DNA of 64,000 nt, taken from contig NZ_CP010797.1 in NCBI RefSeq assembly GCF_000954115.1, positions 2,108,001 through 2,172,000 on the forward strand, written 5' to 3'. This DNA comes from Rhodococcus sp. B7740. Its GTDB lineage: Bacteria > Actinomycetota > Actinomycetes > Mycobacteriales > Mycobacteriaceae. The translations under genes and the position numbers were made by a program. This document shows positions 55,234 through 63,809 of the stretch, piece by piece. The notes below the pieces were generated by a model, which did not search any database, was not told the origin of the DNA, and saw only the letters and a program-made list of their open reading frames with translations. How positions within the stretch are numbered: the stretch's first letter is position 1; each line of letters opens with the position of its first letter.

Positions 55234-56253
55234 ATGAAGAAGATCGGATTTCTGTCCTTCGGACACTGGTCGGCGTCCCCACAGTCGCAGACGCGGTCCG
55301 CGTCGGACGTGCTGCTGCAGTCCATCGACCTCGCGGTCGCCGCCGAAGAACTGGGTGCCGACGGCGCGTACTACCGCGTCCATCACTTCGCCAACCAGCT
55401 CGCGTCACCGTTCCCACTCCTCGCCGCCGTCGGTGCCAAGACGAGCACCATCGAGATCGGTACCGGTGTCATCGACATGCGCTACGAGAATCCGTTCTAC
55501 ATGGCCGAGGACTCGGGTTCCGCCGATCTCATCTCGGGCGGGCGGCTGCAGCTCGGAGTCAGCCGAGGATCGCCCGAACAGGTCGTCGAGGGCTACCGCT
55601 ACTTCGGCTACACACCGGCCGAGGGCTCCGATCACGCCGACATGGCCCGTGAACACACCCGCATCTACCTCGATCTTCTCGAAGGCAAGGGTTTCGCACA
55701 GCCCAATCCGCGGCCGATGTTTCCCAATCCGCCCGGACTCCTGCGCCTCGAACCACACTCCCCCGGTTTGCGGCAGCGCATCTGGTGGGGTGCAGGCACC
55801 CGCGACACCGCCGAGTGGACCGCGCGACAAGGCATGAACCTGATGAGTTCGACGCTGTTGAGCGAAGACACCGGAGTGCCGTTCCATCAATTGCAGGCCG
55901 AGCAGATCGAACGGTTCCACAAGACGTGGAGCGACGCCGGACACGACTTCGCGCCCCGAACTTCGGTGAGCCGCAGCATCTTTCCGATCGTCAACGATCT
56001 CGACCGCGCGTACTTCGGCCGAGAGGGCAGCGGCGACGATCAGGTCGGCTACATCGACGGCGGCAAGGCCCGATTCGGCAAGACGTACGCAGGCGAGCCC
56101 GATCGACTGATCGAGGAACTCGCCGCGGACGAAGCTATCGCAGCCGCCGATACGCTGCTGCTCACCGTCCCCAACCAGTTGGGCGTCGACTACTGCGCCC
56201 ACGTCCTCGACACTGTGTTGCGCGACGTCGCCCCGGCGCTGGGGTGGCGCTGA
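55234..56253 (+). CDS. Luciferase-like (LLM-class) flavin-dependent oxidoreductase
   Basis: A 339-residue luciferase-like protein: GFLSFGHW (strand 1), GADGAYYRVHHFANQLASPF, IGTGVIDMRYENPFYMAEDSG and SGGRLQLGVSRG. Binding of FMN or F420 is typical; the substrate is unknown. It starts at ATG 55234, with GTG 55231 an alternative. It is 81 nt after the TetR gene and distantly related to the enzyme at 23400. Confidence 0.85.
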   Translation: MKKIGFLSFGHWSASPQSQTRSASDVLLQSIDLAVAAEELGADGAYYRVHHFANQLASPFPLLAAVGAKTSTIEIGTGVIDMRYENPFYMAEDSGSADLISGGRLQLGVSRGSPEQVVEGYRYFGYTPAEGSDHADMAREHTRIYLDLLEGKGFAQPNPRPMFPNPPGLLRLEPHSPGLRQRIWWGAGTRDTAEWTARQGMNLMSSTLLSEDTGVPFHQLQAEQIERFHKTWSDAGHDFAPRTSVSRSIFPIVNDLDRAYFGREGSGDDQVGYIDGGKARFGKTYAGEPDRLIEELAADEAIAAADTLLLTVPNQLGVDYCAHVLDTVLRDVAPALGWR

Positions 56254-56338
56254 CCACTCGCAGAGTGAGATTGGATTGATTTCGACGGATACGGGTACTG
56301 GCAGCTCGTTCACCCGCCCTCGCCTGCCAGGAGTTCCC

Positions 56339-57145
56339 ATGCTCAAACGCGACGTATCCGCGCGCCTCGATGTAGACATCACCGCAGCCACCACGCTCGA
56401 ATTCCAGATCGCAATCGCGCCGCATCCGGGCACGACGGTCACCGAGTCACTGTCCTTCGTTCTCGACGGCAACCCCATCGAGGCGAAGGAAGTGAGCGGG
56501 CCGCACGGCAACCGAATTCACGTCATGCCCGCCGACGTTGGCAACCTGCAGGTCTCGTACGACGCCACCATCTTGGGCAACACCACCCCGGCACCGGTCA
56601 CCGACTACGACATGTCGCTCTACCTCCGACCGAGCCGGTACGCCGAGGCCGACAAGTTCTACGGTTTCGCCGCAACCGAATTCGGCGACTACGCGGACTC
56701 CGAGGAACTGCTGGCCAAAATCTCCGCGTGGGTCGGCGCTCGCCTGAGTTACGTTCCGGGGAGCAGTGATCCGATCGACGGCGCTGTCGACACACTGCTC
56801 GCCGGACAGGGCGTCTGCCGGGACTACTCGCACCTCGTGGTGGCCATGCTGCGGGCGGTCAACGTTCCGGCCCGCCTGGTGGCGGTGTACGCACCCGGCT
56901 GCGATCCGATGGACTTCCACGCCGTCGCCGAAGCATTCGTGGGCGGCCAGTGGCGCGTCGTGGATGCCACCTGCCTCGCCCCGCGCTCGACGCTGGTGCG
57001 CATCTCGGTCGGTCGCGACGCCGCCGACACCGCATTCCTGGACAACCACAAGGGTGCCATCACGCTGAACAGTTCCGTGGTCACGGCAGTGGTCGACGGC
57101 GAGCTCCCGCAGGACGACATCACCGAGCTGGTCTCCCTCACCTGA
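56339..57145 (+). CDS. Transglutaminase-like cysteine protease-fold protein
   Basis: A 268-residue transglutaminase-core protein with the triad Cys160 (GQGVCRDYSHL), His194 (MDFHAVAEAF) and Asp209 (VVDATC). An N-terminal beta domain (about 1-95) precedes it. No signal peptide, so it is cytosolic. Members can be peptidases or amide hydrolases. ATG 56339 has AGGAG 6-7 nt upstream. Substrate unknown. Confidence 0.85.
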   Translation: MLKRDVSARLDVDITAATTLEFQIAIAPHPGTTVTESLSFVLDGNPIEAKEVSGPHGNRIHVMPADVGNLQVSYDATILGNTTPAPVTDYDMSLYLRPSRYAEADKFYGFAATEFGDYADSEELLAKISAWVGARLSYVPGSSDPIDGAVDTLLAGQGVCRDYSHLVVAMLRAVNVPARLVAVYAPGCDPMDFHAVAEAFVGGQWRVVDATCLAPRSTLVRISVGRDAADTAFLDNHKGAITLNSSVVTAVVDGELPQDDITELVSLT

Positions 57146-57168
57146 CCTCCGGCCGGACACCGCCCCAC

Positions 57169-57184
57169 TGTGATCTGAATCACA
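57169..57184. promoter_or_regulatory. Crp/GlxR-type box upstream of csbD
   Basis: TGTGA-TCTGAA-TCACA matches the full 16-bp cAMP-receptor-type consensus (TGTGA-N6-TCACA). It lies 76 nt before the csbD start codon and 24 nt after the transglutaminase stop, so it most likely controls csbD. Confidence 0.55.
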
Positions 57185-57259
57185 CCGACGTTTGCTTTCG
57201 GTGACCAAAACCGACTAAGTATCCGTTACCAACAATCACAGCCACCCGGAAGGACTCTC

Positions 57260-57430
57260 ATGAGCTTCATCGACAAGGCCAAGAACGCCGCGGAAGACGC
57301 CATCGGCAAGGCGAAGGAAGTTGTCGGCGACGCCACCGACAACAAGGACCTCGAGGCCGAGGGCAAGAAGGATCAGGGTTCTGCAGGCGTGAAGAAGGTC
57401 GGCGAGAACATCAAGGACACCTTCAAGTAA
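57260..57430 (+). CDS. CsbD-family stress protein (second copy)
   Basis: A 56-residue CsbD protein (MSFIDKAKNAAEDAIGKAKE start) with the KEVVGDATDNKDLEAEGKKDQG repeat region, all charged and helical. GGAAGGA lies upstream of ATG 57260. A Crp/GlxR-type box is present in the promoter region. Too short for many gene callers. A terminator follows. Confidence 0.88.
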   Translation: MSFIDKAKNAAEDAIGKAKEVVGDATDNKDLEAEGKKDQGSAGVKKVGENIKDTFK

Positions 57431-57444
57431 CACCGCAATCGCAT

Positions 57445-57479
57445 CGAGTGCCGCCGATCTCGATGATCGGCGGCACTCG
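57445..57479 (+). terminator. Hairpin terminator after csbD
   Basis: A perfect 15-bp stem (57445-57459 with 57465-57479, arm CGAGTGCCGCCGATC) has a 5-nt loop. It starts 14 nt after the csbD stop and separates it from the LapA gene. Confidence 0.85.
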
Positions 57480-57516
57480 CCTTTCACCCCTTCCACCTCA
57501 CAGAACGGATTCCCTC

Positions 57517-57777
57517 ATGACCACATCCACCAGCAACACCGAGACCACCAAGCGTCGCGGCGGATTCGCATCGAAGTTCGCCCTCCTCGTCACGCTCGTC
57601 CTGGTCGCAGCACTGGTGATCTTCGTGCTGCAGAACACCGTGCACACCACCATCAACTTCCTGGGCTGGAACTTCGATCTCGGCCAGGGCGTCTCCTTGC
57701 TCGGTGCCGCTGTCGTCGGAGCCGTCATCACGTTGACCGCGACCGCTGCGCTCAAGGTTCGACGCGCAGTCCGATGA
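57517..57777 (+). CDS. LapA-domain (DUF1049) membrane protein
   Basis: An 86-residue protein with two hydrophobic helices (about 21-42 and 58-80) separated by FVLQNTVHTTINFLGWNFDL, the LapA signature. The family takes part in envelope assembly in proteobacteria; in actinobacteria the role is unknown. Its stop overlaps the next ATG (ATGA), so it is coupled to the 75-residue protein. Confidence 0.82.
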   Translation: MTTSTSNTETTKRRGGFASKFALLVTLVLVAALVIFVLQNTVHTTINFLGWNFDLGQGVSLLGAAVVGAVITLTATAALKVRRAVR

Positions 57778-58001
57778 TTCCCCTGCTCGCGCGCAAGTAC
57801 CTGTACCGCTACCTCATCGTTGCGATCGGGCTTCCCGTCCTCGCTCGGTTGTTGGCCTTCGCCGGCCAGAGCCTCGAAAAGCGAACGGGCAAGGACAATG
57901 TCGTGTCCAGAGGCCTGAAGTCGGCCGGTCGATTCGCACAACGGCGGGCCGACAAGTCGCAGGGCAAGAAGGACCGTGAGTCTCTTCGCGCACACCGCTG
58001 A
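57774..58001 (+). CDS. Small single-helix membrane protein
   Basis: A 75-residue protein with one hydrophobic helix (YLIVAIGLPVLARLLAFAG, about 13-31) and a very basic C-terminus (RFAQRRADKSQGKKDRESLR), presumably cytoplasmic. It is coupled to the LapA gene by 4 nt. No known family; a companion of LapA by context. Confidence 0.7.
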   Translation: MIPLLARKYLYRYLIVAIGLPVLARLLAFAGQSLEKRTGKDNVVSRGLKSAGRFAQRRADKSQGKKDRESLRAHR

Positions 58002-58050
58002 GCCGGTCGACCAATGCGTCGGCCGGCTGTACCGGCCTACCCGGCGAGGG

Positions 58051-58356
58051 TCAGTGTCCCGCCGGGTCGGTCAGCGACTTGCCTTCCCGGGCCTTGACAC
58101 GTTTGCGTTCCAGTAGAACCAGTGCAATTCCGGCCGCGAGAAGAACCGGCGCGGCGATCGCACCGATCCACACCCATCCGGAGAACCCGTAGCCGGCGGC
58201 GGTAAGGGTGAGACCCAGGCTCACCAATGCCATTCCGATGAAGATGTATCCGGGCCAGTTTCGCGTGTCGACAATCGCCTCACCCGCGTGGCCGCGGGTC
58301 GTCCGATCGTCGTCGCGTGCGCCGGCGTCGGAATCGCTCGTGTTCTGGTGCGCCAT
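58051..58356 (-). CDS. Two-helix membrane protein, uncharacterised
   Basis: A 101-residue protein with a hydrophilic N-terminus (about 1-34) and two membrane helices (about 36-58 and 62-82), then a basic tail. AGAGG is at good spacing before ATG 58356. Similar short proteins (usbA-like) are common in actinobacteria. No function assigned. Confidence 0.7.
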   Translation of the reverse strand: MAHQNTSDSDAGARDDDRTTRGHAGEAIVDTRNWPGYIFIGMALVSLGLTLTAAGYGFSGWVWIGAIAAPVLLAAGIALVLLERKRVKAREGKSLTDPAGH

Positions 58357-58475
58357 GTGAACCTCTCGAGATGAATGAGTGACGGCCACTGACCGCAGAC
58401 CGGTCCTGAGGAGCGTTCACCGCCTTCACAGCGCGGTTCCCGTAAAGCGCCGTCGACAAACATCGGGCCGATGGT

Positions 58476-59267
58476 TCAGTCGTGCCAACTCACTGCGGCG
58501 AACGGGGCGTGGCTCGTCAGTCGTCCGACGATGCCTGCGTGTGCGAAGTTCTTGGCGGTGGCGACCGCGTCGAGCACGTCCACGCCTTTCGCGAGCTCGG
58601 CCGTGATGGCCGCGGCGAACACGCATCCGGCACCCGATACCCGCTCCTCGCCCACCTTGGGGGCGCGCAGCACGGTCAGTTCGGAACCGTCCCAGACTAC
58701 GTCTACGGCCTCGTCGCCGGGCAACCCCGCACCCCCCTTGACCACCACGTACCGCGGTCCGAGTTCGGCAATTCGTTTGGCCGCCTCGCCCAGATCGTCG
58801 ACGGTGGTGATGGCGTCCATTCCGGACAATGTCTGTGCCTCGAACAGATTGGGGGTGATCACGGTGGCCAGCGGAAGAATGTCGCGCCGAAGCGCATTGT
58901 CGGTGTCGAGCGCCGCGCCCGGCTCCTGACCCTTGCAGATCAACACCGGATCGACCACCACGTGCCGCCACGGCTGCAGACGCAGTGAGCTCGCCACGGT
59001 CTCGACGGTAGCGGGTGTGCCGAGCATGCCGACCTTGACGACATCGAGATCGTGTGCGGCAGTAGCGACTTCGATCTGATCGGCGATGACCGAGCTGTCG
59101 ATGGGAACGAAGCGGTGACCCCAGTCGGACTTCGGATCGAACGAGACGATGCACGTGATGGTGCCGACTCCGTAGGCCCCGAGCCGCTCGAATGTCTTGA
59201 GGTCTGCCTGCAGACCGGCTCCACCGGTGGCTTCCGAACCTGCGATCACGTACGCGATTGTCGACAT
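58476..59267 (-). CDS. Hydroxymethylpyrimidine or pyridoxal kinase (ThiD/PdxK family)
   Basis: A 263-residue PfkB-like kinase. N-terminal AGSEATGGAGLQADLKTF is the ThiD block, VVKGGAGLPGDE and RVSGAGCVFAAAI are the ATP/anion-hole region; an SGAGC cysteine is typical of the pyridoxal kinases related to ThiD. It phosphorylates the hydroxymethyl group of a pyrimidine or pyridoxine-type vitamer. ThiD versus PdxK is undecided; single-gene context lacks other thiamine genes, which favours PdxK. Confidence 0.82.
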   Translation of the reverse strand: MSTIAYVIAGSEATGGAGLQADLKTFERLGAYGVGTITCIVSFDPKSDWGHRFVPIDSSVIADQIEVATAAHDLDVVKVGMLGTPATVETVASSLRLQPWRHVVVDPVLICKGQEPGAALDTDNALRRDILPLATVITPNLFEAQTLSGMDAITTVDDLGEAAKRIAELGPRYVVVKGGAGLPGDEAVDVVWDGSELTVLRAPKVGEERVSGAGCVFAAAITAELAKGVDVLDAVATAKNFAHAGIVGRLTSHAPFAAVSWHD

Positions 59268-59332
59268 GACCTCAGTATGACAAGTACCTGTCGACCCGAA
59301 ATCAGGTGGTCGCGCACCTGGTGGGGCGAACG

Positions 59333-60067
59333 TCAGCTCGGCAGATCGGGTTCGGTCGGGTGTTCACGGGCGATCAGCTGCGCCGCCAACGTCGATACCG
59401 GCACGTTCATTTCCTGTGACAGCGCACCGAGCATGTCGAACGCGCGGATGGCGTCGACGTCGAAGCGCTCCATGATGATCCCCTTGGCCTGACCGATTCG
59501 ATCTCGTGAGGCCAGAGCGCTGCGAAATTGCTCACCACGCCGAGCGCTCGACAACGCGATCGCCGCGTGTGTGGCCAGGTTCAGTGCCGAGTCCTCGGTG
59601 TCCGGGTCGAACCGGCCGGTGCCCTCGGCGAGCAGATTGAGCGCGCCGAGTTCTTGCCCGTCGGTGTAGAGCTGGATCGACAGAACCGAGCGAACAGGAG
59701 TCTGTTCGACAACCGCGCGAGTCAGACGTGGCCACCGATCCTCGGATTCGACGTCCTCGATTCGTACCGTCTGATGAGTCCAGATGGCCTCGAAACACGG
59801 GCCCTGTCCATGCTCGTGCTGCAATGCATCGAACGTACGAGGCGCATCGCCGGTGGAGGCCGTCGATTCCAGATACTCCGGCCGTCGACCCTTGCTCGTT
59901 CGCCGGACCAGAGTGACCCCCGCGTGATCCACCCCGTCGAGCAATCGCACAGCGGCCGCCGTGACCTCCTCGAGCACCTGCTGCTGCGTCATCGAGCCGT
60001 GGACCACAGTTCCATGTGCGGTGAGAGCCATCTGCGAGATTCGTTCGTAGATGTCGACCTGTTCCAC
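59333..60067 (-). CDS. GAF-ANTAR RNA-binding antiterminator regulator
   Basis: A 244-residue protein: GAF domain (about 15-160) and a C-terminal ANTAR domain (about 175-235; RIGQAKGIIMERF then AFDMLGALSQEMNVPV). ANTAR proteins bind paired hairpins in mRNA leaders and prevent termination. GTG 60067 has AAGGA at 8 nt. A 20-bp palindrome is just upstream. No histidine kinase is adjacent. Confidence 0.88.
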   Translation of the reverse strand: MEQVDIYERISQMALTAHGTVVHGSMTQQQVLEEVTAAAVRLLDGVDHAGVTLVRRTSKGRRPEYLESTASTGDAPRTFDALQHEHGQGPCFEAIWTHQTVRIEDVESEDRWPRLTRAVVEQTPVRSVLSIQLYTDGQELGALNLLAEGTGRFDPDTEDSALNLATHAAIALSSARRGEQFRSALASRDRIGQAKGIIMERFDVDAIRAFDMLGALSQEMNVPVSTLAAQLIAREHPTEPDLPS

Positions 60068-60105
60068 GTCTTCATCCTTTCGACCGCATACGACCGCTTG
60101 GTACC

Positions 60106-60125
60106 TTCTCACACCGGTGTGAGAA
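60106..60125. promoter_or_regulatory. 20-bp perfect palindrome upstream of the GAF-ANTAR gene
   Basis: TTCTCACACCGGTGTGAGAA is identical to its reverse complement. It starts 39 nt from the GAF-ANTAR GTG and 184 nt from the divergent SRPBCC gene. It is a strong candidate operator for a homodimeric repressor not encoded nearby. Confidence 0.6.
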
Positions 60126-60309
60126 ATGCCCAGTCCCCGCGACCGCCCCTGCCATCGGTTGAGGTGGACCTTTTCGGGGCATACGGCAGTGTCGGATCGT
60201 TCTACCGTGCGATCGCAGCACCCAGAGTGCCCCACTTCCAGTCCCGGAGTGTCGGCGAGAGCGGATCACGTGCTCACACAAAACGACAAGAGATTCCGGA
60301 GGCCGAATC

Positions 60310-60747
60310 GTGCCCACGAGCAGAGAAACCACAGCCAGCTGTGAGGACGTCTGGAGAGTCCTCGCGGACGGTTGGACGTACGCAACCTGGGTGGTCGGTG
60401 CATCCCGAATTCGCGCCGTCGACAACACCTGGCCCGCACCGGGTTCCACGATTCACCATTCCGTCGGCACCTGGCCCGCGGTGCTGAGCGACGTGACTCG
60501 TTCGGTGGGAATTCACGCCGAACGAGAGATACGACTCGAAGCGCGCGCCCTGCCGTTCGGCAAAGCGTCGATCACGGTGCGGCTACACCCGATTGCCACC
60601 GGTTGCCGCATCGAGATCATCGAGCACGCGATCACTGCGCCGTTCGCCCTGGTGCCGAATCGGATACAGCATCTGTTGGCGCATCCACGCAACGCCGAGG
60701 CGCTCCGTCGGCTCGCCCTGCTCGCAGAGCGGTCCACAGCTCCGTGA
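60310..60747 (+). CDS. SRPBCC-family (polyketide cyclase/START-like) protein
   Basis: A 145-residue helix-grip protein with CEDVWRVLADGWTYATWVVG near the start and a lipophilic beta core. Such proteins bind hydrophobic ligands or act as cyclases or chaperones. GTG 60310 has GGAGG 7 nt upstream. It heads a three-gene operon, overlapping the permease gene (GTGA). Confidence 0.8.
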   Translation: MPTSRETTASCEDVWRVLADGWTYATWVVGASRIRAVDNTWPAPGSTIHHSVGTWPAVLSDVTRSVGIHAEREIRLEARALPFGKASITVRLHPIATGCRIEIIEHAITAPFALVPNRIQHLLAHPRNAEALRRLALLAERSTAP

Positions 60748-62063
60748 GCAAGTCCCCACTGCGACAGGCAGTCTCGGGAAAAATGCTGTTCGTCTTCATT
60801 CTCGGCGATGTGCTCGGTGCCGGAATCTACGCTCTCGTCGGCGAGATAGCGGGCGAGGTCGGCGGAGCGATCTGGCTGCCCATGCTCGTCGCCCTGCTGA
60901 TGGCACTGCTGACCGCTGCGTCGTACGCAGAACTCGTCACCAAGTACCCACGAGCAGGCGGCGCAGCCGTGTTCGCGCAGCGGGCGTACAAGAAACCGCT
61001 CGTGTCGTTTCTGGTGGGATTCTCGATGCTCGCCGCAGGTGTCACCAGCGCCGCCGGCCTGGCGCTTGCCTTCTCGGGCGACTACCTGGGCGTGTTCCTC
61101 GACGTGCCCGCCGTCCCCGCCGCAGTGGTCTTCCTGCTTCTGGTCGGGCTGCTCAACGCTCGCGGGATCACCGAATCGTTGCGGGCGAACCTCGCCATGA
61201 CGGTCGTCGAGGTATCGGGTCTGGTGCTGATCGTCGCCCTCGCCGGTCTCGTGCTGAGCCGGGGTGACGGCACGCCGTCCAGGGTCCTCGAATTCACCGA
61301 CGCGACGACTCCGACGCTCGCGGTGCTCGGCGCGGCTCTGCTCGCGTTCTATTCGTTCGTCGGATTCGAGACGTCGGCGAACATCGCCGAAGAAGTCGAG
61401 GACGTGCGCCGGGTCTACCCACGGGCTCTTCTCGGTGCTGTCACCGTCGCCGGGGTGGTGTACGTGCTCGTCGGTCTCGCAGTGTCCACCGTCGTGCCCG
61501 CCGACACCCTGGCGCAATCGACCGGTCCGCTACTCGAGGTCGTCGACGCTGCCGATGCGGGCATTCCGCCGTGGGTCTTCGGCCTCGTCGCACTGGTAGC
61601 CGTGGCCAACGGCGCACTGCTGACCATGATCATGGCGTCGCGACTGACCTTCGGCATGGCTCGTGACGGTCTGCTTCCCGGCGCATTGGCCAAGGTTCTG
61701 CCGGGCCGCAGAACTCCGTGGGCAGCGATCGTGGCCACCACCGTCGTCGCGATGGTGTTGTGCAGCACCGGTTCCGTCGCTGCGCTTGCGGAGACGGTCG
61801 TGCTGCTCCTGCTGTTCGTCTTCGTCAGCACCAACGTGGCGGTACTGGTGCTTCGCAGCGATCGCACCGACTCCGGTCATTTCCGGACGCCGACCGCACT
61901 CCCCGTGCTGGCACTGATCACGTGCGCAGTTCTACTGACCCAGCAGTCCGCGGCAACGTGGCTGCGCGCCGGATTGCTCCTCGCCGTGGGAGTAGCGCTG
62001 TACTTCGTCGGTAACCTGCTGACCGACAAGACCGATACCGACCGGAGGAGTGCAGTCTCATGA
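60744..62063 (+). CDS. APC-superfamily amino-acid/polyamine permease
   Basis: A 439-residue permease of about 12 helices with FILGDVLGAGIYALVGEIAG (TM1) and FYSFVGFETSANIAEEVEDVRRVYP (TM6 and following loop). It is smaller than the arginine-cluster permease and of a different subgroup. It is coupled to both neighbours by 4-nt overlaps. Substrate unknown. Confidence 0.83.
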   Translation: MSKSPLRQAVSGKMLFVFILGDVLGAGIYALVGEIAGEVGGAIWLPMLVALLMALLTAASYAELVTKYPRAGGAAVFAQRAYKKPLVSFLVGFSMLAAGVTSAAGLALAFSGDYLGVFLDVPAVPAAVVFLLLVGLLNARGITESLRANLAMTVVEVSGLVLIVALAGLVLSRGDGTPSRVLEFTDATTPTLAVLGAALLAFYSFVGFETSANIAEEVEDVRRVYPRALLGAVTVAGVVYVLVGLAVSTVVPADTLAQSTGPLLEVVDAADAGIPPWVFGLVALVAVANGALLTMIMASRLTFGMARDGLLPGALAKVLPGRRTPWAAIVATTVVAMVLCSTGSVAALAETVVLLLLFVFVSTNVAVLVLRSDRTDSGHFRTPTALPVLALITCAVLLTQQSAATWLRAGLLLAVGVALYFVGNLLTDKTDTDRRSAVS

Positions 62064-63652
62064 CCACCACCGAGGTCGACGCGATCGTGATCGGCAGTGG
62101 CCACAACGGCTTGGTTGCGGCGGCAGCGATGGCCGACGCCGGCTGGGACGTCGTGGTCCTCGAGGCTGCCGAACATGCAGGCGGCGCTGTGCGCAGCGCC
62201 GAGCTCGTTCCCGGTTTCACCAGCGACCTCTTCAGCGCCTTCTATCCGCTGGCGCTCGCCTCGCCTGCCATGACTGCACTCGACTTGGAAAGCCACGGGC
62301 TGCAGTGGTCGCACTCCCCCGCGGTGTACGGCCATGCGCGGTCACCGCAGGACACCGACGCTCCGGTCGTTCACCACGACGTCGAGACCACCGCTGCGCT
62401 GCTGTCGGAACACGACGCGCGAGACGGCCGAACCTGGCTGCGGCTCTTCGAGCAGTGGGAGCGCATTCGCGAGCCCTTCATGAATTCGCTGTTCGGACCG
62501 TTTCCACCCGTCGTCCCAGCGGCTCGACTCGTCCACACCTTGGGGGTGCCCGAGACACTGCGCTTCGCGCGATTCGCGGCCCTTCCCGCCCGGGTGATGG
62601 CTCACGAGCTCTTCTACAGCGAGGCTGCTCGCTGCCTGCTGCTGGGCAACGCCATGCACGGTGACGTCCCGACCGATGCCCCGGTGAGCGGCATGATGGG
62701 CTGGCTGCTCACGATGCTGGCTCAGGACGTCGGGTTTCCGGCCCCTGTGGGCGGATCGTCTGCGCTGACGACCGCATTGATTCGTCGTGGTGCCGCGTCG
62801 GGTGCGGCGCTCGAGTGCGGTCAGGCGGTCGAGCACATCGAGGTGCGCGGCGGCCGCGCTCGCGGGGTGCACACCGCTGCCGGAGACACGTTTCGAGCGC
62901 GTCGGGCGATAGTGGCCGACGTGTCCGCACCGGCTCTGTACGGTTCACTGCTTCCGTTCGACGCCGTGCCGCGCCGAGTGCACGACGACTTGCGCACCTT
63001 CGAGTGGGACACCCCGGTGGTCAAGGTGAACTACGCACTCGATCGTCGAATACCCTGGAACTCACCGTCTTTGGCCGACGCCGGCACCGTCCATCTCGGT
63101 GCGGACGACAACGGCCTCGTGCACTGGGCGGCAGATCTCACCACCGGAGTTCTTCCCCAGAGCCCGTTCATGCTGTTCGGCCAGATGACCACTGCCGATC
63201 GGAGCAGGTCACCGGAGGGCACCGAAAGCGCTTGGGCCTACACACATCTGCCGAGGGGCGTCGTCGACGACGCGGCCGCCGACACCGTGGCGGATCGGGT
63301 CGACGAAGTCCTCGACGCCCATGCACCGGGATTTGCCGATTCGGTCGTCGGGCGGGTCGTCCAACGACCGAGCGATCTGTACGGTGCCGATGCCAATCTG
63401 CACGGTGGTGCGGTGAACGGCGGAACCGCGCAGCTGCAGCAGCAGTTGATATTTCGACCGACGCCGGGGCTGGGGCGGGCGGAAACGCCGGTGGAAGGAC
63501 TGTTTCTCGGGTCGGCATCGGCGCACCCCGGTGGAGGAGTGCACGGAGCCGCCGGCCTCAACGCTGCCCGGGCAGCGCTGGGCCAGCGAGGTGTACACGG
63601 CTGGATGAAGAAGAAAATCACCGGTTCGCTCATCGACGTGTTGACCCGGTGA
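62060..63652 (+). CDS. CrtI-like NAD(P)/FAD-dependent oxidoreductase
   Basis: A 530-residue flavoprotein of the phytoene-desaturase-like family. The FAD loop VIGSGHNGLVAAAAMADAGWDVVVLE is at about 10-35, followed by AGGAVRS; the C-terminal GLFLGSASAHPGGGVHGAAG closes the FAD site. The family covers carotenoid desaturases and many non-carotenoid oxidoreductases (pyridine nucleotide-disulfide-like PYROXD2). No crtB/crtE genes are near, so a carotenoid role is not supported. Confidence 0.83.
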   Translation: MTTTEVDAIVIGSGHNGLVAAAAMADAGWDVVVLEAAEHAGGAVRSAELVPGFTSDLFSAFYPLALASPAMTALDLESHGLQWSHSPAVYGHARSPQDTDAPVVHHDVETTAALLSEHDARDGRTWLRLFEQWERIREPFMNSLFGPFPPVVPAARLVHTLGVPETLRFARFAALPARVMAHELFYSEAARCLLLGNAMHGDVPTDAPVSGMMGWLLTMLAQDVGFPAPVGGSSALTTALIRRGAASGAALECGQAVEHIEVRGGRARGVHTAAGDTFRARRAIVADVSAPALYGSLLPFDAVPRRVHDDLRTFEWDTPVVKVNYALDRRIPWNSPSLADAGTVHLGADDNGLVHWAADLTTGVLPQSPFMLFGQMTTADRSRSPEGTESAWAYTHLPRGVVDDAAADTVADRVDEVLDAHAPGFADSVVGRVVQRPSDLYGADANLHGGAVNGGTAQLQQQLIFRPTPGLGRAETPVEGLFLGSASAHPGGGVHGAAGLNAARAALGQRGVHGWMKKKITGSLIDVLTR

Positions 63653-63809
63653 CTGCGTTAGCGAAACGAGATCTTTCGTTACTCGTTCGAGATGTGCGGC
63701 GGAGTCTCCTGCAATCAGGCACTGGCATCGTTGAAAGCACAACAACTCAGCGTTGTGCACCGCGCGGGCAGACCGACCGGGACGAACGCTTCGGGGAAGA
63801 GGTAAAGAT

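Noticed and set aside
58021..58037. GGCCGG/CCGGCC hairpin between two small membrane-protein genes
   Set aside because: A 6-bp all-GC stem without a T-tract is common by chance here; too weak to call a terminator.
62060..63652. Phytoene desaturase (carotenoid synthesis)
   Set aside because: CrtI-like fold only; no phytoene synthase, GGPP synthase or cyclase genes nearby, and the operon partners are a permease and an SRPBCC protein.
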